In this document: positions 1 through 5,904 of the stretch, one piece after another
How the letters are laid out: each line of letters opens with the position of its first letter
How positions within the stretch are numbered: the stretch's first letter is position 1
Assembly: GCA_031279795.1 (NCBI GenBank)
Contig: JAITHZ010000197.1
Location: 1-6,842 of the forward strand
DNA: 6,842 bases
Direction of reading: 5' to 3'
Source of the DNA: Bacteroidales bacterium
GTDB taxonomy: Bacteria; Bacteroidota; Bacteroidia; Bacteroidales; WRGA01
Program-made: the position numbers and the translations under genes
Notes under the pieces: generated by a model
The model's input: only the letters and a program-made list of their open reading frames with translations
What the model was told of the DNA's origin: nothing
Databases searched by the model: none

Positions 1-74
1 TTCAAGGCTTGTTATTTTCAAAATGGCTGCAAATGTAGCTATTTTTTTTTGATTATCGTTTTTTTAGTGATTAT
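1..74. other. Short AT-rich intergenic edge
   Basis: This is the stretch past the end of the EEP gene. It contains a run of nine T (42-50) and a run of seven T (59-65) on the plus strand, but no inverted repeat able to form a terminator hairpin for the minus-strand transcript. Apart from the possible -7 element, nothing else is visible. Confidence 0.6.
30..37 (-). promoter_or_regulatory. Possible -7 promoter element for a gene beyond the left edge
   Basis: On the minus strand this reads TACATTTG, matching TAnnTTTG. It lies 38 nt past the stop of the EEP gene and points out of the window, so it may drive a downstream gene as a new transcription unit. I see no good -33 box; the spacer region is a run of A. 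The element alone is weak evidence in AT-rich DNA. Confidence 0.3.
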
Positions 75-1241
75 TTATTTTTCAAAGGTGAAATAGCAAG
101 ACATGGGATAATGATCGGAATACTTAACTTGATTATCCACTTTGCAATTAAACACCTTTATGTTGGGCGAATATAAAATATGGTCGATACGAAAATAAAA
201 TTTGTTTTCGTTGTAGGTATGGCTCATACCGAAGCCGGAATCGGCAAAAGCATCCCGCAGTTTGTCACCTTTTATGCGGTGGTGTGAATACGAATTTGGC
301 GGGTCGTTGAAATCGCCGCAGGCAATGATGTATCCATCAAGTTTGTCAATCACGCAGGCAACACTGTCTGCCTGTTCTGCTCTGATTTTAAAGGCTACGC
401 CCAAGCGGTTACGGGCGATTGAGGCCAGTCGGAGGATTTTTTCTTTCGCTTTGTTCCGGTTATCCAAATCGCCCAGTATGGTGGCATATTCGGCTCGGTC
501 TTTCTCGGTTATTCTATTTGTTTCCAAATGATTATTTATAATATTGAGTATTTTGCCATTTACATTCACCTTCACCAGCACGGAACCATTGTGTTCGCTG
601 GGATAATTAATTCGCTGTGCGTCAAGAATAGGATATGTTGAAAAAACAGCCAACCCGTTGTACATTACGTTATTAACATTAATAACATCATGGGAAGAAT
701 AATAGGGATAGACTTCTTTCAACTCTTGATGGACTTGCATTTTTCCGTTTTTGTATGCAAAGGCATATTCTTGCATGCAAATGATATCAGCCTTTTGCTC
801 AAGGATATAATGTAGAATGGGACTGCCTATCTCCGCCTTGTGCGATGCGTATAATTCAAAATGTTGAACATTGTAAGTCAGCAGTTTAATGGCATTTTCA
901 GGTACTTCCTGTTCCAGATGAACCGGAAAAAAAGCGCTTACTGCCGGCCAACCTGCCAATATTGCAGCAAGCGGGATGGCGAAAAACCAACGTTTCCTGA
1001 AAATCCAGAAAATAATCAGTATCATGTTGATAACCAAAAACAAAGGAAAAGCAAATGCCAAATATGAAGGAAAAGCTGAATAGGTTGCGGGAGAAAGGTG
1101 GTCGGAATAAGCCGAAATAATTGACAGTATGGCAAAAAACACAGTGACCAGAAACATGATTGATGCGAAAACTTTACCGGCAAACAATAAAAGTGACACT
1201 TTTTTTTGTCGAGTTTTTTTTCTTTTATTTTTTCTACTCAT
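75..1241 (-). CDS. Membrane-anchored endonuclease/exonuclease/phosphatase (EEP) family protein
   Basis: A 388-residue protein with a very basic N-terminus (K/R-rich, residues 1-14), three hydrophobic segments (about 15-44, 57-81 and 84-106) and then an EEP (DNase I-like) domain from about 117 to the C-terminus. The family's metal-binding and catalytic motifs are all present in order: N124 in LLTYNVQHF, E158 in CMQEYAF, H238 in NNHLE, D310 and N312 in GDFND, D353-H354 in RIDHIL and D376-H377 in SDHYP. The fold is therefore probably active as a Mg-dependent phosphodiesterase or phosphatase. The family acts on DNA, RNA, nucleotides, phosphoinositides or sphingolipids, and the substrate here cannot be read from sequence. 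With three helices and a basic N-terminus inside, the enzyme domain should face the periplasm, which favours a lipid or extracellular nucleic-acid substrate (inference). Its ATG overlaps the TGA of the upstream rhomboid as ATGA, indicating translational coupling and fixing the start. It is the last gene of the run. Confidence 0.92.
   Translation of the reverse strand: MSRKNKRKKTRQKKVSLLLFAGKVFASIMFLVTVFFAILSIISAYSDHLSPATYSAFPSYLAFAFPLFLVINMILIIFWIFRKRWFFAIPLAAILAGWPAVSAFFPVHLEQEVPENAIKLLTYNVQHFELYASHKAEIGSPILHYILEQKADIICMQEYAFAYKNGKMQVHQELKEVYPYYSSHDVINVNNVMYNGLAVFSTYPILDAQRINYPSEHNGSVLVKVNVNGKILNIINNHLETNRITEKDRAEYATILGDLDNRNKAKEKILRLASIARNRLGVAFKIRAEQADSVACVIDKLDGYIIACGDFNDPPNSYSHHRIKGDKLRDAFADSGFGMSHTYNENKFYFRIDHILYSPNIKVFNCKVDNQVKYSDHYPMSCYFTFEK
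1200..1221 (-). repeat. Two A8 homopolymer tracts in the first codons of the EEP gene
   Basis: On the coding strand two runs of eight A (plus-strand T at 1200-1207 and 1214-1221) lie within codons 7 to 14 of the EEP gene. They encode the Lys-rich N-terminus. Runs of this length can undergo polymerase slippage, but Lys codons in an AT-rich genome are a sufficient explanation. Confidence 0.7.
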
Positions 1242-2170
1242 TTTGACTTACTTGCATTAAACAAACTTTTTTTTTCTTCAGACGAAAGGCTGTCATAACC
1301 CGATTTTTTCAGCTTATCCAAAATAAGGTCAATTTCTTCGTTATTGATTTTTTGTTGATATGTTGTTGGCGATTGAGGTTGAGACGTCATCCTTTCTGCA
1401 TTTTCTTTATGTGTCGATGATTGCGATGCTGTTCGGTTGCTGGTTACCTTCATTTTCGGCTTGTTTTGAAAAAAATTCCAGCATGAGTCGATACATTTAT
1501 TGATAAACGCAGTTATGTCTTTGCCTTTGGATAATTGGCGAGCAAATAAAAAGCCGGTCAAAGCGCCGCCCAAATGCGCAATGTGCCCGCCAGGATTATC
1601 GGTTGTTTGACTCAGGTAATAAATATCAATTAGCACAGAAAACAGCGCGATGTATTTCAATTTCACCTTGCCCAAAAACAACAGCCTGAGCGAAAAATTG
1701 GGAGCAGCCACCGCTGGCGCCACCACAATCGCCAGCACGGAAGCCGACGCTCCAAGCAAATAGCGGTTGGAAAACTGTTCAAAATATGGAAAAATATTGA
1801 ATGCCAGCAGATAAGCAACAGCTCCGCCTATTCCTCCCAGTATGTACAAACCGCCCAACTGTCGCCCGCTGAACAGGAACAGGAAAATCCGCCCAAACCA
1901 GTATAACCACAACATATTGAACAGGATGTGCATAAAATCGTAGTGTATGAACATGTAGGTTACCAGCGTCCACGGCTGCCTGACGAACAGATGCAGTTCC
2001 GACGGCAATTCAATGTAATCCAGCAAATAAGCAGAGGAAACATTAAACAGCTTACATACCAGCATAATCACTAAACTTGCGACAAAAACGCCGATGTTGA
2101 TACTGATGAACTGCATCAGGATGTCAGCCCGTTTGAAACTTCGGGACAGGTTATCGAAAATTCCAGCCAT
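1238..2170 (-). CDS. Rhomboid family intramembrane serine protease with C-terminal cytoplasmic tail
   Basis: A 310-residue rhomboid. Six hydrophobic segments lie at about 18-43, 79-100, 104-125, 137-156, 171-187 and 196-213. The catalytic serine is S142 in GASASV of helix 4, and the catalytic histidine is H199 in AHLGG of helix 6. H81 and N85 in HILFN of helix 2 match the oxyanion residues H150 and N154 of E. coli GlpG. The usual GxSG is GxSA here, a variant I recall from other Bacteroidota rhomboids, so activity is still expected. After helix 6 comes a tail of about 97 residues: a polar S/T/Q/N-rich linker (about 242-273), then a compact charged motif at 277-308 (EEIDLILDKLKKSGYDSL, then SSEEKKSLFNASK) that resembles the short domain often found at the C-terminus of Bacteroidota rhomboids (DUF6576, from memory). 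The substrate is unknown. Its start lies 20 nt inside the preceding rhomboid gene, and its stop overlaps the next gene's start, so the three are probably translationally coupled. Confidence 0.95.
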   Translation of the reverse strand: MAGIFDNLSRSFKRADILMQFISINIGVFVASLVIMLVCKLFNVSSAYLLDYIELPSELHLFVRQPWTLVTYMFIHYDFMHILFNMLWLYWFGRIFLFLFSGRQLGGLYILGGIGGAVAYLLAFNIFPYFEQFSNRYLLGASASVLAIVVAPAVAAPNFSLRLLFLGKVKLKYIALFSVLIDIYYLSQTTDNPGGHIAHLGGALTGFLFARQLSKGKDITAFINKCIDSCWNFFQNKPKMKVTSNRTASQSSTHKENAERMTSQPQSPTTYQQKINNEEIDLILDKLKKSGYDSLSSEEKKSLFNASKSK

Positions 2171-2897
2171 TGTTGTTAAAATTTCTATTACTTCTATCTT
2201 TTCTTTGCCAGTATTTTATCAGAAAAAATCCGAAAAGCATGCCGCCCAGATGAGCAAAATGCGCCACATTGTCGCCGCTGAAACCTGCAACGCCCATAAA
2301 CAGTTCGGCAACTCCATAAAGGATAACCATATACTTTGCCTTTATCGGAACAGGAAAAAACATGATAAGAAGCGGGGCGTTCGGAAACAGCATGCCAAAA
2401 GCCAGCAATATACCGAAAACCGCACCCGATGCGCCAACGGTTACATGTAAGTCAAAATACGCATTTCGAGAGAAAATTTTTTCTCCGGAAATGATTGAGG
2501 TGATATTCGAGTTAAAAACAATTTCTCTGAAATCATAGAGCCAGGCGAGTTCCTGAACAATGCCGGCGCCGATGCCTGTTACAAGATAAAAAATCAAAAA
2601 GCGTTTTTGTCCCCAGACTGTTTCCAGTACCCGCCCAAACATAAAGAGGGCAAACATGTTGAAAAAGATGTGAAATATATACACGCCCCCAGAAGCATCG
2701 TATGTGGCATGCATGAACATGTAGGTAACCAGTTGCGCCGGGTTAAACATGTCGCTGACAGCGAAATGCAATCCCAGATATTTTCCCAATTCGAAGGGTA
2801 AAGCAAGCGTCGCCAGCCAGAGCAGAACATTTGCCATCATGATGTACTTCGTAACAGGCGGTATGGAATTTAAAAAACCGGATTGTCGCTGAAACAT
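2151..2897 (-). CDS. Rhomboid family intramembrane serine protease (six-helix core form)
   Basis: A 248-residue rhomboid of the minimal bacterial six-helix type, which cleaves membrane proteins within or next to their transmembrane helix. Hydrophobic segments lie at about 17-35, 72-90, 100-118, 152-171, 187-205 and 211-229. The catalytic dyad is S157 in GASGAVFG and H216 in AHFAHLGG. H76 and N80 in HIFFN correspond to the GlpG oxyanion residues, and VWGQKRF follows helix 2. The C-terminus is a short polar Asn-rich tail (about 232-248). A loop of about 30 residues (120-150) separates helices 3 and 4. The start follows an A-rich leader without Shine-Dalgarno, as usual in this phylum, 28 nt after the stop of the upstream secreted orphan. 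It overlaps the second rhomboid by 20 nt. The pair resemble each other most around LVTYMFMH and H-I-x-F-N, which fits an old tandem duplication. The substrate cannot be inferred. Confidence 0.96.
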   Translation of the reverse strand: MFQRQSGFLNSIPPVTKYIMMANVLLWLATLALPFELGKYLGLHFAVSDMFNPAQLVTYMFMHATYDASGGVYIFHIFFNMFALFMFGRVLETVWGQKRFLIFYLVTGIGAGIVQELAWLYDFREIVFNSNITSIISGEKIFSRNAYFDLHVTVGASGAVFGILLAFGMLFPNAPLLIMFFPVPIKAKYMVILYGVAELFMGVAGFSGDNVAHFAHLGGMLFGFFLIKYWQRKDRSNRNFNNNGWNFR

Positions 2898-2925
2898 ATT
2901 TTTATGAATACTTAGTTGAATTTTG

Positions 2926-4539
2926 TCAATAATTGATTTTTTCCAGCCTCAATTCCGGACTTCTATCTTTGTCTTTAAATGTCTCGTAAACAAGTAAATA
3001 CCCTTTTTTCGCTGGAATTATGGCCATGTTGCTGCCATCTTCCGATTTTAGCGGCAGTTTTTGTTCGGAAAACTTGCCGTCGATATAGGAAATAATACCC
3101 AGTATCCATTGTTTTTTGCCGCCGGATTCGGGTTTTTGTTTGTTGTAGTAGTAGAACAGATAATTGTCGTTGCCCAAATCCTGACTGCCAGCGTAATCGA
3201 AATAGCCATATTTGCTAAGCTGCGAACCTTTCGTATCCATACCATCTCGCCTGATTGTCTTTTTTTCTTTTGATATTCGCTGCAGATGAATTAATTTCAG
3301 ATCACTATCCAGTTCCATGAAAAATAAATCATTAATTGCTACGCCAGTAAACAATATGAGAGGTATGGCTATGAGCGGTTTGTATTCTTCCAATATAAAA
3401 ACAAGATTTCCATTATTTTTCATCAAGACATTATGCAGATATAAATAACAATTCGGTTCGTCCTTTTCTCGAATATAGCCGTATTTGTCAATATTCAAAT
3501 AATCAGACAATTGAGTCCACACAAAATAGTCCCGTTTCAGCTCTTTTCCCTCGGAAAGCGAATAATCTACTTTCGAAAATCCCTGAATCAGTTCTTCATC
3601 CAGTATGTAGTCATTGGACTGGGAGGTTGTATTGATGCAAGTCACTTTGTCATTGTCTCTATCCACAAAAATCTTGTTTGTTCGAAGGTCTGCTCTTTTC
3701 TCCTTGCCTGTTCCTGTTGATGTAAACGGAAAAATTTCACTGATTTGTTTTCCTCCTTCTTTTTCAAGAAAAATATACGAATTTTTGAAATTGCCTTTTA
3801 TTTCCTGTTTTATATTGTCTCTTCCCAATAAACTTTTAAAAACTGCAACCACGTCTTTTTTATTCCTGTATGAAATATTCGTTGCTGCACGTACCGATTC
3901 ATAGTTCTTGGAGCTTGCATGCTCGTTGTAGGAATAACTCCACAACGGATTGAACTGTGCATCTGTGAAAAAGTATTTTTCTGGTAAATAAGAGATTTTA
4001 TCCTGTTTGTCATAAGTTCTTAATGATGAGGCAACCCCGTATCCAAAAGGACTGTTGCTGAATCTGATTATCATTCTCTCTTTCGATTTTTTGTCAAGGA
4101 AACCATATTTTTTTGTTAATTCAGGCGTCAATGTGAAAACGTCTGACAAATTGTTTTCCTTAATATCCAATATTCGAAATCTTGTATTCATCAAATAATA
4201 TCGACGAGTGTAATCACATTCGTCGATATTAATCAAAATAAAATTATCCACATAGCGACAGTAAAAATAATTGATATTCTGGTATACAGCCTTATCGCTA
4301 AATTCTCCGTTGCATACCTTGTTCAGGTTTTTATCCAGCAACACATATTCATATAAGTTTTCGGTTTTACCCAGTTTATCTTTGTTGAAAATATAAAAAT
4401 AACCGTAAACATCATCCTGCTCAAACAGGGCAGAACTATAAACCTCTGTTCCTGTGGAAAGTTTCTTCAGCTCCAGCGTTTGTGAATAAGATAGCATCAC
4501 ATTGACAATCAAGATAAAAGGCACAAATATTTTTTTCAT
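2926..4539 (-). CDS. Secreted protein of unknown function, possibly DUF6770-like
   Basis: A 537-residue protein with a clear Sec signal peptide: MKK, a hydrophobic core to about residue 16, and likely signal peptidase I cleavage after SYS (residue 19), leaving Q20. No lipobox is visible, so it is probably soluble in the periplasm or exported. The mature part is rich in Tyr, Asp, Lys and short aromatic beta-strand-like stretches (GYFYIFN 46-52, YFYCRYVDNF 91-100, NYLFYYYN 459-466), suggesting a repeated beta fold such as a propeller, though I could not define repeats. The pattern of 'GYFYIFNKDK ... YEYVLLDKNLN' near the N-terminus and 'GNLVFILEEYK ... NDLFFMELDSDLKL' at about 377-416 resembles the Bacteroidota DUF6770 family as I remember it. 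That assignment is tentative. Residues 388-402 are hydrophobic but short for a membrane helix. It lies between the M48 protease (35 nt) and the first rhomboid (28 nt), so a role as substrate, inhibitor or partner of an envelope protease is possible but not shown. Confidence 0.85.
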   Translation of the reverse strand: MKKIFVPFILIVNVMLSYSQTLELKKLSTGTEVYSSALFEQDDVYGYFYIFNKDKLGKTENLYEYVLLDKNLNKVCNGEFSDKAVYQNINYFYCRYVDNFILINIDECDYTRRYYLMNTRFRILDIKENNLSDVFTLTPELTKKYGFLDKKSKERMIIRFSNSPFGYGVASSLRTYDKQDKISYLPEKYFFTDAQFNPLWSYSYNEHASSKNYESVRAATNISYRNKKDVVAVFKSLLGRDNIKQEIKGNFKNSYIFLEKEGGKQISEIFPFTSTGTGKEKRADLRTNKIFVDRDNDKVTCINTTSQSNDYILDEELIQGFSKVDYSLSEGKELKRDYFVWTQLSDYLNIDKYGYIREKDEPNCYLYLHNVLMKNNGNLVFILEEYKPLIAIPLILFTGVAINDLFFMELDSDLKLIHLQRISKEKKTIRRDGMDTKGSQLSKYGYFDYAGSQDLGNDNYLFYYYNKQKPESGGKKQWILGIISYIDGKFSEQKLPLKSEDGSNMAIIPAKKGYLLVYETFKDKDRSPELRLEKINY

Positions 4540-4555
4540 AATTTTATTGTTTTAC

Positions 4556-4570
4556 TGTTTATTATAAACA
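4556..4570. repeat. 15-bp perfect palindrome in the M48-orphan gap
   Basis: TGTTTAT, one central base, then ATAAACA forms a perfect inverted repeat with 7-bp arms. It sits in the 35-nt gap between the metalloprotease stop and the start of the secreted orphan gene, 17 nt before that ATG. It is too short and AT-rich for a strong terminator. A protein-binding site or RNA-processing site is possible, but chance in AT-rich DNA is also plausible. Confidence 0.45.
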
Positions 4571-4574
4571 AGAA

Positions 4575-5888
4575 TTATTCAGTAGAAAAATAGTTGGCAA
4601 AGGTTTCCAAATCGCCAAGTCGCAGATTATTGATAAATGTGCAGAACAGGTTGTAACTGCTGGTATATTTATGAATATTTACATGGCTTACGTAGCGATT
4701 GAGGCGATAGTTTTTTTGCGCTTCGTATAATTTCCGAAAATTTAGACCAATCATCTTTTTCAAAAAAAGCGTTTGCTCGCGTTTATAGAGTTTTAGCGCT
4801 TCATAGAGGCTATTACCGTAATGCTCGGCCAGGTGTTCGTTATAGACATTCTGTAACATGGCATTATCGTGCCATTGGGTAAAAGTATCAGAAACGGTGA
4901 TTGGCGAAGGATCATCTGTTTCAAGAAACTGCGGGAAAGTCCGTTGCAAGGCTGCAATACGTTCGCCGACATTCGGATGTGTTCGTAGCGAATCGGTGTT
5001 GAATTTGGTGCTTTCTTTGTAATGATAAATGTCGTAATTGTCTATTTTAAACCATGCTTCTGAAAAATGCAGTTGGGGGTCGAAAAATAAGGATCGGTAG
5101 TCGGCAACGGTCAGCGAATCGTCTTCGAAATCAGAATCGCGAAGTTTCTCCAAAGTCCTTACAACCTGATATCTATTTCTGTCCAGATTAACATAATACA
5201 AAAATCCCAGCGAGTCTGCCTCTATTTCTTTTTTTCGACTTTCTTCAGAATTTTTATATGCTATATCTTTTAGCAAGTTTGCGGCATCCGACTGTTTGTT
5301 GTATTTTTGCTGTTTTAATTTTTTTGTTTGTTTTTTCATTTCATCGGAATTATCTTTTCGCACGAAATCCACCACCGAATTAACTGGATGTTTCAGAGAA
5401 TAATGCGCAATTTCGTGGCAAATGATAACGGCCAACTCATCTTCGCTGTCCAAGTCGCTCAACAGATAGTTGTTGACAATAATGGTTCCGTCGCCAATGC
5501 TGGCAGCATTTGACTGAAACTCTCTTGAGAGCAGTAAAACAATACTATTCGGCAATTCCGGATTTTTAGCACGGATCAATGTGAGCAACTTATTCAGGTA
5601 GTCATTTAATGGAGAATCGCTGGTTAATTCATTTTTGTCAATTCGTTTTAACAGGTTATCATATTTGTCGGCAAAGATTTCTTTAACCTTTTTTCGTTCC
5701 GGCTTGGCGACCTGGTCATCCACATATGCCAAAAATGATTTTTTTCGCTCTACATAAGTATCCCGTAATATTTTTCGCTCATCGACGGTCAGCGTATCAA
5801 TCAAAAGCAGTTCCTGTGCTGATGCGCAAACACTCAGCAGCAAAACAGCAATGCTCATTATTCTTTTTCTCATTGTTTTTTTAACCAT
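4575..5888 (-). CDS. Secreted M48 family zinc metalloprotease
   Basis: From the chosen start (437 residues) the protein has a Sec signal peptide ending near ASA (residues 22-24, mature from Q25), a charged helical region (30-95) and an M48 peptidase domain. Zinc ligands are H158 and H162 of HEIAH, with catalytic E159, and E221 of the ExxAD motif EIEADSLG. The family's NA motif is at 127-128 (SNAAS) before IGDGTIIVNN, and the late THPNVGERIAAL motif is at 303-314. All key residues are present, so it should be an active periplasmic protease, comparable in class to BepA and LoiP, which act in envelope quality control. Between HEIAH and the glutamate ligand lies a very Lys-rich stretch (178-220). 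The C-terminal 110 residues are of unknown type. The ATG at 5888 leaves a 16-nt gap after the lipoprotein gene. The ATG at 5873 (residue 6) has a more A-rich leader and gives a tighter signal peptide, so it is an equally good start. The open frame extends to 5948, but that start would overlap the upstream gene by 44 nt and bury the signal peptide. Confidence 0.93.
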   Translation of the reverse strand: MVKKTMRKRIMSIAVLLLSVCASAQELLLIDTLTVDERKILRDTYVERKKSFLAYVDDQVAKPERKKVKEIFADKYDNLLKRIDKNELTSDSPLNDYLNKLLTLIRAKNPELPNSIVLLLSREFQSNAASIGDGTIIVNNYLLSDLDSEDELAVIICHEIAHYSLKHPVNSVVDFVRKDNSDEMKKQTKKLKQQKYNKQSDAANLLKDIAYKNSEESRKKEIEADSLGFLYYVNLDRNRYQVVRTLEKLRDSDFEDDSLTVADYRSLFFDPQLHFSEAWFKIDNYDIYHYKESTKFNTDSLRTHPNVGERIAALQRTFPQFLETDDPSPITVSDTFTQWHDNAMLQNVYNEHLAEHYGNSLYEALKLYKREQTLFLKKMIGLNFRKLYEAQKNYRLNRYVSHVNIHKYTSSYNLFCTFINNLRLGDLETFANYFSTE

Positions 5889-5904
5889 AATTATACCGTA
5901 AAAC

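Noticed and set aside
38..74. Rho-independent terminator after the EEP gene
   Set aside because: There are A/T runs but no GC-containing inverted repeat before them in the direction of transcription.
262..531. Plus-strand open frame of 89 codons
   Set aside because: It lies wholly antisense to the catalytic part of the EEP gene, which has clear family motifs. The translated product has no recognisable motif.
1732..1754. Second rhomboid as an inactive pseudoprotease because GxSG is GxSA
   Set aside because: The serine, the helix-6 histidine and the helix-2 oxyanion residues are all present. Gly-to-Ala after the serine is a variant I recall from other Bacteroidota rhomboids.
2094..2450. Plus-strand open frame of 118 codons across the rhomboid overlap
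   Set aside because: Antisense to two well-supported rhomboid genes. The composition (many His, Lys, Cys) is typical of a shadow frame.
3614..3904. Plus-strand open frame of 96 codons
   Set aside because: Antisense to the secreted orphan, whose frame has a signal peptide and normal composition. No promoter or recognisable product.
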